NCBI RefSeq assembly: GCF_009865135.1
Contig: NZ_WWGH01000002.1
Location: forward strand, 620,001 to 684,000
DNA from: Streptomyces sp. SID8374
GTDB taxonomy: Bacteria; Actinomycetota; Actinomycetes; Streptomycetales; Streptomycetaceae
Length of the DNA: 64,000 nucleotides
Reading direction: 5' to 3'
Below, piece by piece: positions 48,988-57,818 of this stretch. The notes beneath the pieces were generated by a model. The model was not told where the DNA came from, searched no databases, and saw only the letters and a program-made list of their open reading frames with translations. Position numbers and translations under genes: made by a program. How positions within the stretch are numbered: position 1 is the first letter of the stretch; each line of letters begins with the position of its first letter.

Positions 48988-51900
48988 CTACCCCCCGTCC
49001 ACCAACCCCGTCTGCACCAGCGGGTTCCCCCGCCGCCGGGTGATGAAGACGCCCCGCCCCGCCGGCATCGGCCGCGGTCGTACGCCGCCCAGGACATCGC
49101 CCTCCATCGGGTCGCCCGACAGCAGCACCCCCTGCGCGCCCAGCTCCGTCATGCGCTGGAGGAACGGGTCGTACAACGCCCGGCTCGCCCCCGCCGTGTT
49201 GCGGGCGATGATGAAGCGGACGCCCACGTCACGGGCGAACGGCAGCAACTCCGTCAGCGACGACAGCGGGTTGCCGCTGGACGTGGCGACCAGGTCGAAG
49301 TCGTCGATGATCACGTAGACCGTCGGGCCGCGCCACCAGCTGCGGTCCCGCAGCTCCTGGGCCGTCACGTCGGCCGACGGCGTGCGGCGCTTCATGAGGT
49401 CGTGCAGCGCCACCATGTGGTGGTCCATGTTGTTGGACATGGGGATGTACTCCGCCAGGTGCGACGCGGGCGTCACATCCAGCAGCGAGCGCCGGTTGTC
49501 GATGACGAAGAGCTTGCAGGTGTCGCCGTCGTACCGCTCGGTGAGCTGCTTGACGACCAGCCGCAGCAGGTTGGACTTGCCGGACTCGCTCTCGCCGAAG
49601 ATCAGGAAGAACGGGTCGTGGTCGAAGTCGACGAAGACCGGCGCGAGGTTGTTCTCGTCGATGCCGATGGAGATCCCGCGCTCCGGGACGGCGTGGCCCG
49701 GCGGGAGTTCGGCCGCCGGGAGGGAGCGCGGCAGCAGACGTACCTTCGGCGCGGGCGGGGCCGTCCAGTGCCGGGAGACCTCCGCGTTCATCGCGGCCGT
49801 CGCCTCGGACAGGTCGCTGTCGGAGTTGATGCCGTCGATGCGCGGCACCGCCGCCATGAAGTGCAGCTTCTCCGGCGTCAGCCCGCGTCCCGGCACCCCG
49901 GCCGGCACGTTGACCGCGATCTTCCGGTCCAGTTCGGAGTCCATGACGTCGCCGAGCCGCAGCTCCAGGCGGTTCATGAGATGGTCCTTGAGGCTGGCCC
50001 GGACCTCCATGGACCGTGACGCGGTGACGATGAGGTGGATGCCGTAACCGAGGCCCCGCGCCGCGATGTCCACGGCCGCGTTCTCCAACGCCTCGTAATC
50101 CGTGCGGAAGTTGCCCCAGCCGTCGATGACCAGGAAGACGTCACCCCACGGCTGGTCCGTCACCGAGATCTCGCCGCGCGCCCGCATCCGGCGGAAGGTG
50201 GCGATGGAGTCGATGCCCGCGTTGCGGAAGTATTCCTCGCGCCGCGACAGGATGCCGTACACCTCGGCGACCGTACGGCGCACCCGCTCGGGGTCCAGGC
50301 GGGATGCGACGCCACCGACGTGCGGGAGGCCCGCGATGGACGACATGCCGCCGCCGCCGAAGTCGAGTCCGTAGAACTGCACTTCCTGCGGGGTGTGGGT
50401 GAGCGCGAAGCCCGCGATGAGCGTACGGAGCAGGGCCGACTTGCCGGACTGCGGACCACCGGTGATCTGCATATGGCCGGCCGCCCCGGAGAAGTCCCGG
50501 TACAACGTGTCGCGCCGCTGCTCGAACGGCTTGTCGATCACACCCAGCGGTACGACGAGACGCCCCGAACCCTCGAACCCGGGCTGCGTCAGCCCGCGTC
50601 CCGGCACCGGCGCGAGCCCGGGCAGGATCTCGTCCAGCGACGGCGGGTTGTCCAGCGGCGGCAGCCACACCTGGTGGGCCGAGGCGCCCCGCCCCTCCAG
50701 CCGCCGCACGATCACGTCCAGCACCGTGTCCGCCAGCGCGTCGTCGTCCCCCGCCCGCTGCTCCGGCACCCCGGTCCCGGCCCGCGGGCTCGGCTGCACG
50801 TACCGCACCGGCACCGGCGCCGCCGTGAACGGAACCGGCCTGCGGTCCACCGGCAGCGGGCCCCCGGACGCGTCCGCCTGCCGGCCCCCCGCCCGGTACA
50901 CCCCGGAGACGTACGCGGCCTTGAACCGCACCATCTCCTCCGTACCGAACTTGAGCAGCCCGGAACCGGGCACGTTCGGCAGGTGGTACGCGTCGGGCAC
51001 CCCGATCGCGGCCCGGGACTCGGCCGCCGAGAAGGTGCGCAGACCGATGCGGTACGAGAGGTACGTCTCCAGACCGCGCAGCCGCCCCTCCTCCAGGCGC
51101 TGCGACGCCAGCAGCAGATGCACGCCCAGCGAACGGCCGATGCGCCCGATCTGCACGAACATGTCGATGAAGTCGGGCTTCGCCGTCAGCAGTTCGCTGA
51201 ACTCGTCGATCACCAGGACGAGGGAGGGGATCGGCTGGAGCGGCGCACCCGCCGAGCGCGCCTTCTCGTAGTCGTGGATGTTGGCGTAGTTGCCCGCGTC
51301 GCGCAGCATCTCCTGGCGGCGGTTGAGCTCACCGCTGATGGAGTCGCCCATGCGGTCGACCAGCGTCAGGTCGTCCGCCAGGTTGGTGATCACCGCGGCC
51401 ACGTGCGGCATCTGCGCCATACCGGCGAAGGTCGCGCCGCCCTTGAAGTCCGCGAGGACGAAGTTGAGGGTCTCCGAGGTGTGCGTGACGGCGAGGCCCA
51501 GCACCAGCGTCCGCAGCAGCTCCGACTTCCCGGAACCCGTGGCGCCCACGCACAGCCCGTGCGGGCCCATGCCCTCCTGCGCCGCCTCCTTGAGGTCCAG
51601 CATCACCGGCGCGCCGCCCTCGCCGACGCCGATGGGCACGCGCAGCCGCTCGGCCTGGGAGCGGGGGCGCCAGGTCCGGCTGACCTCGATGGAGGCCGCG
51701 TCCCCCAGGTTCAGCAGATCGGTGAACTCCAGGTTGGCCAGGAGCGGTTCGTCGTCGTCCCCGCCCGTCGCCATGTGCAGCGGGGCCAGCTGACGGGCGA
51801 GCGCCTCGGCAGCCTCGTAACTCAGCAGGTCGGGCACCCCGTCGTAGACGAGCCCCTGCCCCGACTCCAGTTGCAGCGACTGCGGCTGCACCAGGACGGA

Positions 51901-52962
51901 GAGGCCGCCGCGCGCTCCCTGCACCTCGCCCGGCACCACCTCGATGACCGTCACGCCCTGCAACCCCTCGGCCGAGGCGAGCACCGACATCGGGGGCACC
52001 GACTCGCCGTCCAGGACGACCACGATGTGCGGCTGCTCCAGGAGCGGCTGGCCGCCGGGCTGGAAGCGGGGGCGGCCGTCGAGGCGGGCCGCCAGCTGCT
52101 GTTCGAGCTCCAGGACGCTGGTGGTGATCAGGCGCCGGCTGCCCGCACCGTCGACCGAACCCTTGTCCTGTACGTGGGGGAGCCACTTCGCCCACTCCCA
52201 CTGCCGGGCCTCCTCGCGGCCCGTCGCGACCGCGATCACCAGGTCCTCGGGGGAGTGCAGCGAGGCCAGAGCACCGACCACGGCCCGCGCCGAGGAGCGC
52301 GCGGAGTCCGCGTGGCCGCTGATCGTCAGGTGGTAGAACGCCCGCAGCGACACCGCCATCGGCAGGCCGTCCAGCGTGGAGTGCGTCGTCAGGAACTGCT
52401 GCATCGCCCCGGCGGTCAGCGGTTCCAGCTCCTCGACCGGCGCCGTCTCGGGGGCGACCAGCGGCGTGGCCAGCTCCTGGCTGCCGAGCCCGATCCGTAC
52501 CTGCGCGAAGTCGGCGTCACCGACCCGCCGCTCCCACACCCGGCTGCCCTCGGCGACCAGCGCCCACAGCTGCTCGGGCGAGGGGTGCAGATAGAACTGT
52601 GCGTCACGCTGCTTGCGCGCGGTCCTCACCACCGTGCGCCGGGTCTGCGTCAGGTACTTCAGATAGTCCCGCCGCATGTCCGCGAGCTGACCCTGGGTGC
52701 CCCGCCGGAAACGCACCATCATCGCGATCGCCATGGCCACCGTGGAGGCGATCATGATCACGCCCATGATCCGCATGATCGGGTTCGGCGTCATGAAGAA
52801 GAAGACGACCGAACCACCCATGCCCAGCATCGGCAGGAGCTGCATGAGCATGCCCTCCTGCTGGCCCCGGGGCAGTTCCGGCGGAGGTTGCAACTGCACC
52901 TGTTCGACCGGCACTTCGGAGGGCAGGGCCCGCGGTGGGCGCTTGACGACGATCTGGCTCAC
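48988..52962 (-). CDS. eccC: Type VII secretion ATPase EccC (FtsK/SpoIIIE family, fused EccCa-EccCb)
   Basis: A 1324-residue motor that recognises and drives substrates. Two transmembrane helices lie at about residues 37-83 (LLPMLGMGGSVVFFF; MGVIMIASTVAMAIAMMV). Three FtsK-like ATPase domains follow with Walker A motifs GATGSGKS (473-480), GGPQSGKS (835-842) and GESESGKS (1123-1130). The first domain also shows VLVIDEFSELL as Walker B. Both halves are on one chain, as in most non-mycobacterial systems. The GTG start faces eccD across a 344-base divergent region. Confidence 0.95.
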   Translation of the reverse strand: MSQIVVKRPPRALPSEVPVEQVQLQPPPELPRGQQEGMLMQLLPMLGMGGSVVFFFMTPNPIMRIMGVIMIASTVAMAIAMMVRFRRGTQGQLADMRRDYLKYLTQTRRTVVRTARKQRDAQFYLHPSPEQLWALVAEGSRVWERRVGDADFAQVRIGLGSQELATPLVAPETAPVEELEPLTAGAMQQFLTTHSTLDGLPMAVSLRAFYHLTISGHADSARSSARAVVGALASLHSPEDLVIAVATGREEARQWEWAKWLPHVQDKGSVDGAGSRRLITTSVLELEQQLAARLDGRPRFQPGGQPLLEQPHIVVVLDGESVPPMSVLASAEGLQGVTVIEVVPGEVQGARGGLSVLVQPQSLQLESGQGLVYDGVPDLLSYEAAEALARQLAPLHMATGGDDDEPLLANLEFTDLLNLGDAASIEVSRTWRPRSQAERLRVPIGVGEGGAPVMLDLKEAAQEGMGPHGLCVGATGSGKSELLRTLVLGLAVTHTSETLNFVLADFKGGATFAGMAQMPHVAAVITNLADDLTLVDRMGDSISGELNRRQEMLRDAGNYANIHDYEKARSAGAPLQPIPSLVLVIDEFSELLTAKPDFIDMFVQIGRIGRSLGVHLLLASQRLEEGRLRGLETYLSYRIGLRTFSAAESRAAIGVPDAYHLPNVPGSGLLKFGTEEMVRFKAAYVSGVYRAGGRQADASGGPLPVDRRPVPFTAAPVPVRYVQPSPRAGTGVPEQRAGDDDALADTVLDVIVRRLEGRGASAHQVWLPPLDNPPSLDEILPGLAPVPGRGLTQPGFEGSGRLVVPLGVIDKPFEQRRDTLYRDFSGAAGHMQITGGPQSGKSALLRTLIAGFALTHTPQEVQFYGLDFGGGGMSSIAGLPHVGGVASRLDPERVRRTVAEVYGILSRREEYFRNAGIDSIATFRRMRARGEISVTDQPWGDVFLVIDGWGNFRTDYEALENAAVDIAARGLGYGIHLIVTASRSMEVRASLKDHLMNRLELRLGDVMDSELDRKIAVNVPAGVPGRGLTPEKLHFMAAVPRIDGINSDSDLSEATAAMNAEVSRHWTAPPAPKVRLLPRSLPAAELPPGHAVPERGISIGIDENNLAPVFVDFDHDPFFLIFGESESGKSNLLRLVVKQLTERYDGDTCKLFVIDNRRSLLDVTPASHLAEYIPMSNNMDHHMVALHDLMKRRTPSADVTAQELRDRSWWRGPTVYVIIDDFDLVATSSGNPLSSLTELLPFARDVGVRFIIARNTAGASRALYDPFLQRMTELGAQGVLLSGDPMEGDVLGGVRPRPMPAGRGVFITRRRGNPLVQTGLVDGG

Positions 52963-53306
52963 AGCTCACCAATTCCCTTGCCGGACGGAAGTGTTCCTAT
53001 CGGCGCCCCCGTGGCGACGGGCTCCATCCGCGGGATGGATCCTACTGGCGGAGCGGGGGCCGCATGGCGGTAGGGTGTCGCGATGCATATACGCATCCGC
53101 TAACTACCGCAAGAAGGCGGTCATTCGGGACGTGGGGCGATATCCACCGTCCTGAGGAGTGTTTCCGGCAGAAGTTCCAGAACGGCGCACAGCGGTTCCG
53201 GAACGGCCGCGAACACCCCGCGGCGGCACGGGCGCGCGGAGCCGAGGCACACGCGCGGCGCCGGGCACAGAGGCACGTAGGTCCAGAGCAACAGGGGGAG
53301 CAGCAG
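52963..53306. promoter_or_regulatory. Divergent control region between eccC and eccD
   Basis: 344 bases without a gene. It contains a 7-bp hairpin TCCATCC/GGATGGA (53023-53039) and an AT-rich near-palindrome GATGC-ATATAC-GCATC (53082-53097), both candidate regulator sites. No clear -35/-10 pair was found for either gene, which would fit control by a dedicated activator or developmental sigma factor (inference). The long frame running through 53064-53306 lacks family features. Confidence 0.4.
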
Positions 53307-54815
53307 GTGACAATGACGGCCCAAGCGGCAGCCACCACGACCGGCAGGCCGAGTCACGGAGTTCCGTCCGGCAACGGCACGGGCTTCTGCCGGGTCACGG
53401 TCGTCGCACCCGACAGCCGGGTCGACGTGGCGCTGCCCGAGGACGTGCCCGTCGCCGACCTCTACCCCGAGATCCTCCGCCTCTCCGGACAGAGCCCCAC
53501 CCCCGGTGCCCCCGTCGGCTACCACCTCGTACGCCGCGACGGCACCGTCCTGGACAGCGCCCGTACGCTGGCCGGCCACCGCATCCTCGACGGCGAGCTG
53601 CTCTCCCTGCGGCCCTTCGCCGAGTCGCTGCCGCCCGCCGTCTTCGACGACGTCTCCGACGCCGTCGCCACCGCCGTGGCCAAGGACCGCACCCTCTGGG
53701 GCGACTCCCTCATGCGCGGCGCGGGCCTCTTCGGCGGCTCCGTCCTGCTGAGCCTGCTGGGCTTCGTGCTCTGGACGGCCGACCCCCGGCACGACATGCA
53801 CGGCCTGCCCGGCATCCTGGCCGCGGTCGCCGCCGTACTCCTGCTCGCCCTCGCCTGCGTCCGCGCACGCATCTACGACGACCGGGGCTCGGCCATCGCG
53901 CTCGGCACCGGCGCCATGGTGAACGCCGCTGTCGCCGGTTCCGGGCTGCTCTCGCTCAGCACGGGCCAGGGCGTGGGACGGCTCCAGTTCCTGCTCGCCT
54001 GCGCCGCCGTGCTGGTGGTCGCGGTCATCCTCATGATCACCGCACCCGGCGGCGACGGACCGTTCGTCGCGTTCGTCTTCGCGAGCGCCACCGGCCTGGT
54101 GGTCACCTTCATCGCGATCACGGCGGAGCTGGCGCCCATCGAGGCCGCCGCCGTCTGCGCCCCCTTCTCCGTCGGCGCCCTGGCCTTCCTGCCCGGCCTC
54201 TCCACCCGCTTCGCCCGCCTCCCCATCGGCTTCGAACCGCCCCGCTCCGCCGTCGGCGACTACGGCACCTCCGAGCCGGCGCCCCAGGGCCCGGTCGACG
54301 CCGTACGGATCGCCGCCCAGGCGCGCCGGGGCCACGAGCTGCTCCTCGGCCTGGTCGGCGGCTGCGCCCTGGTGGCCGTGGCCGCCGCCGCCGTGCTCGG
54401 CTTCTCCGACAACGTCTGGGGCCAGCTGCTCGCCCTGGCCACCGGCGTCGCCATGCTGATGCGCGCCCACCTGTTCCGCTACACCGCCCAGGTCGGCTGC
54501 ACCCTCGCCGCGGGCCTCGGCTCCCTGGTGTTCCTCGGCCTCGGCCTCTCCCTCAACCCGCCGCTCACCCTGGTGCGCGACGCCCTGCGGGGGGACGGCA
54601 CCGCGCTGGACATCCGTACGGTGTGGCTCGCCGCCGCCGTCGCGGGCGTCGCCGCCCTGATCACCGCCATCGGCCTGATCGTGCCGCGCAAGGGGGTGAC
54701 CCCGTTCTGGGGCCGCTTCCTGGAGATCGCCGAGACGGTCGTCCTGCTCACCCTGCTGCCGCTCTGCCTGGCGGTCTTCGACGTCTACCGTTCGATCCGG
54801 GCCCTCACCAGCTGA
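53307..54815 (+). CDS. eccD: Type VII secretion integral membrane protein EccD
   Basis: A 502-residue protein: an N-terminal ubiquitin-like (YukD) domain (FCRVTVVAPDSRVDVALPED to LLSLRPF, residues ~28-120) followed by about 11 transmembrane helices, beginning LFGGSVLLSLLGFVLW and ending TVVLLTLLPLCLAVF. This is the standard EccD layout; EccD dimers line the ESX pore. GTG 53307 has GGGGGAG eight bases upstream; ATG 53313 is an alternative. It completes the EccB/C/D/E set in this locus. Confidence 0.93.
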   Translation: MTMTAQAAATTTGRPSHGVPSGNGTGFCRVTVVAPDSRVDVALPEDVPVADLYPEILRLSGQSPTPGAPVGYHLVRRDGTVLDSARTLAGHRILDGELLSLRPFAESLPPAVFDDVSDAVATAVAKDRTLWGDSLMRGAGLFGGSVLLSLLGFVLWTADPRHDMHGLPGILAAVAAVLLLALACVRARIYDDRGSAIALGTGAMVNAAVAGSGLLSLSTGQGVGRLQFLLACAAVLVVAVILMITAPGGDGPFVAFVFASATGLVVTFIAITAELAPIEAAAVCAPFSVGALAFLPGLSTRFARLPIGFEPPRSAVGDYGTSEPAPQGPVDAVRIAAQARRGHELLLGLVGGCALVAVAAAAVLGFSDNVWGQLLALATGVAMLMRAHLFRYTAQVGCTLAAGLGSLVFLGLGLSLNPPLTLVRDALRGDGTALDIRTVWLAAAVAGVAALITAIGLIVPRKGVTPFWGRFLEIAETVVLLTLLPLCLAVFDVYRSIRALTS

Positions 54816-55010
54816 CCAGCGCACCCCGCGCGGGCACCGTCCGGGGGTGACCCGAATGGCTGGTACTCTGACCAGTGGCCGTTTGTGTACGCCTCTCCGG
54901 GTCTTCCTGGGGACTGCGCTCATCGGACCTTCGCCTCCGAGTCACGGAAGCTCCCCTGAGATCAAGACCAGGGGCACTCGTGGGCGCTTCGAACATCAAG
55001 AGGAGTACGC

Positions 55011-55301
55011 GTGCCGCTCGACGCCGCTACGAAGAAGCAGATCATGTCCGAGTTCGCCCAGAAGGAGGGTGACACCGGATCCCCCGAGGTCCAGGTCGCC
55101 ATGCTCTCCCGCCGGATCTCGGACCTGACGGAGCACCTCAAGACGCACAAGCACGACCACCACTCCCGTCGTGGTCTGCTGATCCTGGTCGGCCAGCGTC
55201 GCCGCCTCCTGCAGTACCTGGCCAAGAAGGACATCCAGCGCTTCCGTGCGCTGGTCGACCGCCTCGGCATCCGCCGTGGTGCGGCCGGCGGCGCCAAGTA
55301 A
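55011..55301 (+). CDS. rpsO: 30S ribosomal protein S15
   Basis: A 96-residue ribosomal protein with the S15 pattern: GDTGSPEVQVAMLSRRI, then LKTHKHDHHSRRGLLILVGQ and RRLLQYL. Start is GTG 55011 with GAGGAG upstream. As in many bacteria it is directly upstream of pnp. A 195-base leader precedes it; TACTCT at 54864-54869 may be a -10 box but I see no matching -35. A stem-loop follows the stop. Confidence 0.98.
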   Translation: MPLDAATKKQIMSEFAQKEGDTGSPEVQVAMLSRRISDLTEHLKTHKHDHHSRRGLLILVGQRRRLLQYLAKKDIQRFRALVDRLGIRRGAAGGAK

Positions 55302-55314
55302 GTACGCCGTGGAG

Positions 55315-55350
55315 AGGGAGCGGTTCCCGCGTCTGAGGGGACCGCTCCCT
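55315..55350 (+). terminator. Stem-loop between rpsO and pnp
   Basis: A 14-bp stem with one wobble (55315-55328 with 55337-55350), followed by TTGCC, 13 bases past the rpsO stop. It may be a partial terminator, leaving some read-through into pnp. Confidence 0.75.
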
Positions 55351-55367
55351 TTGCCGTACGTGCGCGA

Positions 55368-55520
55368 CCGGTGTCAAGCTCAGTAATCTGGACACCGGAA
55401 CACCAGTAACACCGCACCATCCGTAACACCGCAGTACGAGGGAGAGGCGCAGCGACGCCGCCGCCGGTCCTCGGTAGTGGCCCCCGGGAACATGCCCGGG
55501 AGCTTCGATCGAAGACCGGC
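55368..55520 (+). promoter_or_regulatory. Structured pnp leader
   Basis: CCGGTGTC (55368-55375) pairs with GACACCGG (55391-55398). Further on, GCCGGTC (55463-55469) pairs with GACCGGC (55514-55520), enclosing CCCGGG/CCCGGG (55483-55488, 55495-55500) and a palindrome CTTCGATCGAAG (55503-55514). Long intergenic hairpins cut by RNase III are established for Streptomyces rpsO-pnp transcripts; the structure here fits that role. Confidence 0.55.
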
Positions 55521-55604
55521 CCGCACACACGGTGCGCTTCTCCCGCACCGTCCTCCGCCACACGGGCGGCAGGACGAAAGACGACGAGTATGGAGAAATC
55601 ACTA

Positions 55605-57818
55605 GTGGAGAACGAGACCCACTACGCCGAGGCCGTTATCGACAACGGAACCTTCGGCACCCGCACCATCCGCTTCGAGACGGGCCGCCTGGCCAAGCAG
55701 GCCGCCGGCTCCGCCGTCGCGTACCTGGACGACGACACCATGGTGCTGTCGGCCACCACCGCTTCCAAGCGGCCCAAGGACAACCTCGACTTCTTCCCCC
55801 TCACGGTGGACGTCGAGGAGCGGCAGTACGCGGCCGGCAAGATCCCCGGCTCCTTCTTCCGCCGTGAGGGCCGGCCTTCCGAGGACGCGATCCTCACCTG
55901 CCGCCTGATCGACCGCCCGCTGCGCCCCTCCTTCAAGAAGGGCCTGCGCAACGAGATCCAGATCGTCGAGACGATCATGGCGCTCAACCCCGACCACCTG
56001 TACGACGTGGTCGCGATCAACGCCGCCTCCTGCTCCACGATCCTGGCGGGCCTGCCCTTCTCCGGCCCGATCGGCGCCACCCGCGTCGCCCTGATCAAGG
56101 GCCAGTGGGTCGCGTTCCCGACGCACACCGAGCTCGAGGACGCCGTCTTCGACATGGTCGTCGCCGGTCGCGTCCTGGAGGACGGCGACGTCGCGATCAT
56201 GATGGTCGAGGCCGAGGCCACCGAGAAGACCATCCAGCTCGTCAAGGACGGCGCCGAGGCTCCCACCGAGGAGATCGTCGCCGCCGGTCTGGACGCCGCG
56301 AAGCCCTTCATCAAGGCGCTCTGCAAGGCCCAGTCCGACCTCGCCTCCAAGGCCGCCAAGCCGGTCGGCGAGTTCCCGGTCTTCCTGGACTACCAGGACG
56401 ACGTCTTCGAGGCGCTCTCCAAGGCCGTCACCTCCGAGCTGACGCAGGCGCTCACCATCGCCGGCAAGCAGGACCGCGAGGCCGAGCTGGACCGCGTCAA
56501 GGAGATCGCCGCCGAGAAGCTGCTCCCGGCCTTCGAGGGCCGCGAGAAGGAGATCTCCGCCGCGTACCGCGCGCTGACCAAGAAGCTGGTCCGCGAGCGC
56601 GTCATCAAGGACAAGGTCCGCATCGACGGCCGTGGCGTCACGGACATCCGTACGCTCGCCGCCGAGGTCGAGGCCATCCCGCGCGTGCACGGCTCGGCGC
56701 TGTTCGAGCGTGGCGAGACCCAGATCCTGGGCGTCACCACCCTCAACATGCTCCGCATGGAGCAGCAGCTGGACACCCTCTCCCCGGTGACCCGCAAGCG
56801 CTACATGCACAACTACAACTTCCCGCCGTACTCCGTCGGCGAGACCGGCCGCGTGGGCTCGCCCAAGCGCCGCGAGATCGGCCACGGAGCGCTCGCCGAG
56901 CGCGCCATCGTGCCGGTCCTGCCCTCGCGCGAGGAGTTCCCCTACGCGATCCGCCAGGTCTCCGAGGCGCTGGGCTCCAACGGCTCCACGTCCATGGGCT
57001 CGGTCTGCGCCTCCACCATGTCGCTGCTGAACGCCGGTGTGCCCCTCAAGGCCGCCGTCGCCGGTATCGCCATGGGCCTGATCTCGCAGGAGATCGACGG
57101 CAAGACCCACTACGTCGCCCTCACCGACATCCTCGGTGCGGAGGACGCCTTCGGCGACATGGACTTCAAGGTCGCCGGTACGAAGCAGTTCGTGACCGCG
57201 CTCCAGCTGGACACCAAGCTCGACGGCATCCCCGCCTCGGTCCTGGCCGCCGCGCTGAAGCAGGCCCGTGACGCGCGTCTGCACATCCTGGACGTCATGA
57301 ACGAGGCCATCGACGTCCCGGACGAGATGTCCCCGAACGCCCCGCGGATCATCACCGTCAAGATCCCCGTGGACAAGATCGGTGAGGTCATCGGCCCCAA
57401 GGGCAAGATGATCAACCAGATCCAGGAGGACACCGGCGCCGACATCACGATCGAGGACGACGGCACCATCTACATCGGTGCCCAGCAGGGTTCGCAGGCC
57501 GAGGCCGCCCGCGCCACGATCAACGCGATCGCCAACCCGACCATGCCGGAGGTCGGCGAGCGCTACCTGGGCACGGTCGTCAAGACGACCACCTTCGGCG
57601 CGTTCGTCTCGCTCATGCCGGGCAAGGACGGCCTGCTGCACATCTCGCAGATCCGCAAGCTCGCCGGTGGCAAGCGCGTGGAGAACGTCGAGGACGTGCT
57701 CGGCGTCGGTGCCAAGGTCCAGGTCGAGATCGCGGAGATCGACTCCCGCGGCAAGCTCTCCCTCATCCCCGTCATCGAGGGTGAAGAGGACGAGACGAAG
57801 GACGACACCGACAAGTGA
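55605..57818 (+). CDS. pnp: Polyribonucleotide nucleotidyltransferase (PNPase)
   Basis: A 737-residue phosphorolytic 3'-exoribonuclease and RNA polymerase of the degradation machinery. Two RNase-PH domains (first: FETGRLAKQAAGSAVAYLDD; second: RIDGRGVTDIRTLAAEVEAI and PREEFPYAIR-like SREEFPYAIRQVSEALGSNG) flank a helical domain; KH (KIGEVIGPKGKMINQI) and S1 (GTVVKTTTFGAFVSLMPGKD) domains end it. GTG 55605 is preferred because Streptomyces PNPases typically begin (M/V)ENETHYAEA and GGAG lies upstream; ATG 55590 is the alternative. Its stop overlaps the M16 peptidase start. Confidence 0.97.
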   Translation: MENETHYAEAVIDNGTFGTRTIRFETGRLAKQAAGSAVAYLDDDTMVLSATTASKRPKDNLDFFPLTVDVEERQYAAGKIPGSFFRREGRPSEDAILTCRLIDRPLRPSFKKGLRNEIQIVETIMALNPDHLYDVVAINAASCSTILAGLPFSGPIGATRVALIKGQWVAFPTHTELEDAVFDMVVAGRVLEDGDVAIMMVEAEATEKTIQLVKDGAEAPTEEIVAAGLDAAKPFIKALCKAQSDLASKAAKPVGEFPVFLDYQDDVFEALSKAVTSELTQALTIAGKQDREAELDRVKEIAAEKLLPAFEGREKEISAAYRALTKKLVRERVIKDKVRIDGRGVTDIRTLAAEVEAIPRVHGSALFERGETQILGVTTLNMLRMEQQLDTLSPVTRKRYMHNYNFPPYSVGETGRVGSPKRREIGHGALAERAIVPVLPSREEFPYAIRQVSEALGSNGSTSMGSVCASTMSLLNAGVPLKAAVAGIAMGLISQEIDGKTHYVALTDILGAEDAFGDMDFKVAGTKQFVTALQLDTKLDGIPASVLAAALKQARDARLHILDVMNEAIDVPDEMSPNAPRIITVKIPVDKIGEVIGPKGKMINQIQEDTGADITIEDDGTIYIGAQQGSQAEAARATINAIANPTMPEVGERYLGTVVKTTTFGAFVSLMPGKDGLLHISQIRKLAGGKRVENVEDVLGVGAKVQVEIAEIDSRGKLSLIPVIEGEEDETKDDTDK

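Noticed and set aside
50035..53073. 1012-residue plus-strand frame opposite eccC
   Set aside because: Arg/His-rich shadow; eccC on the minus strand has three intact ATPase domains.
52963..53306. N-terminal extension of eccD from 53064
   Set aside because: The extension is Arg/Ala/Gly-rich without EccD similarity, while GTG 53307 has a good ribosome site and directly precedes the ubiquitin-like domain.
55463..55520. tRNA-like fold in the pnp leader (7-bp closing stem and inner arms)
   Set aside because: Only 58 bases, no valid anticodon loop or T-arm; better explained as an mRNA leader structure.
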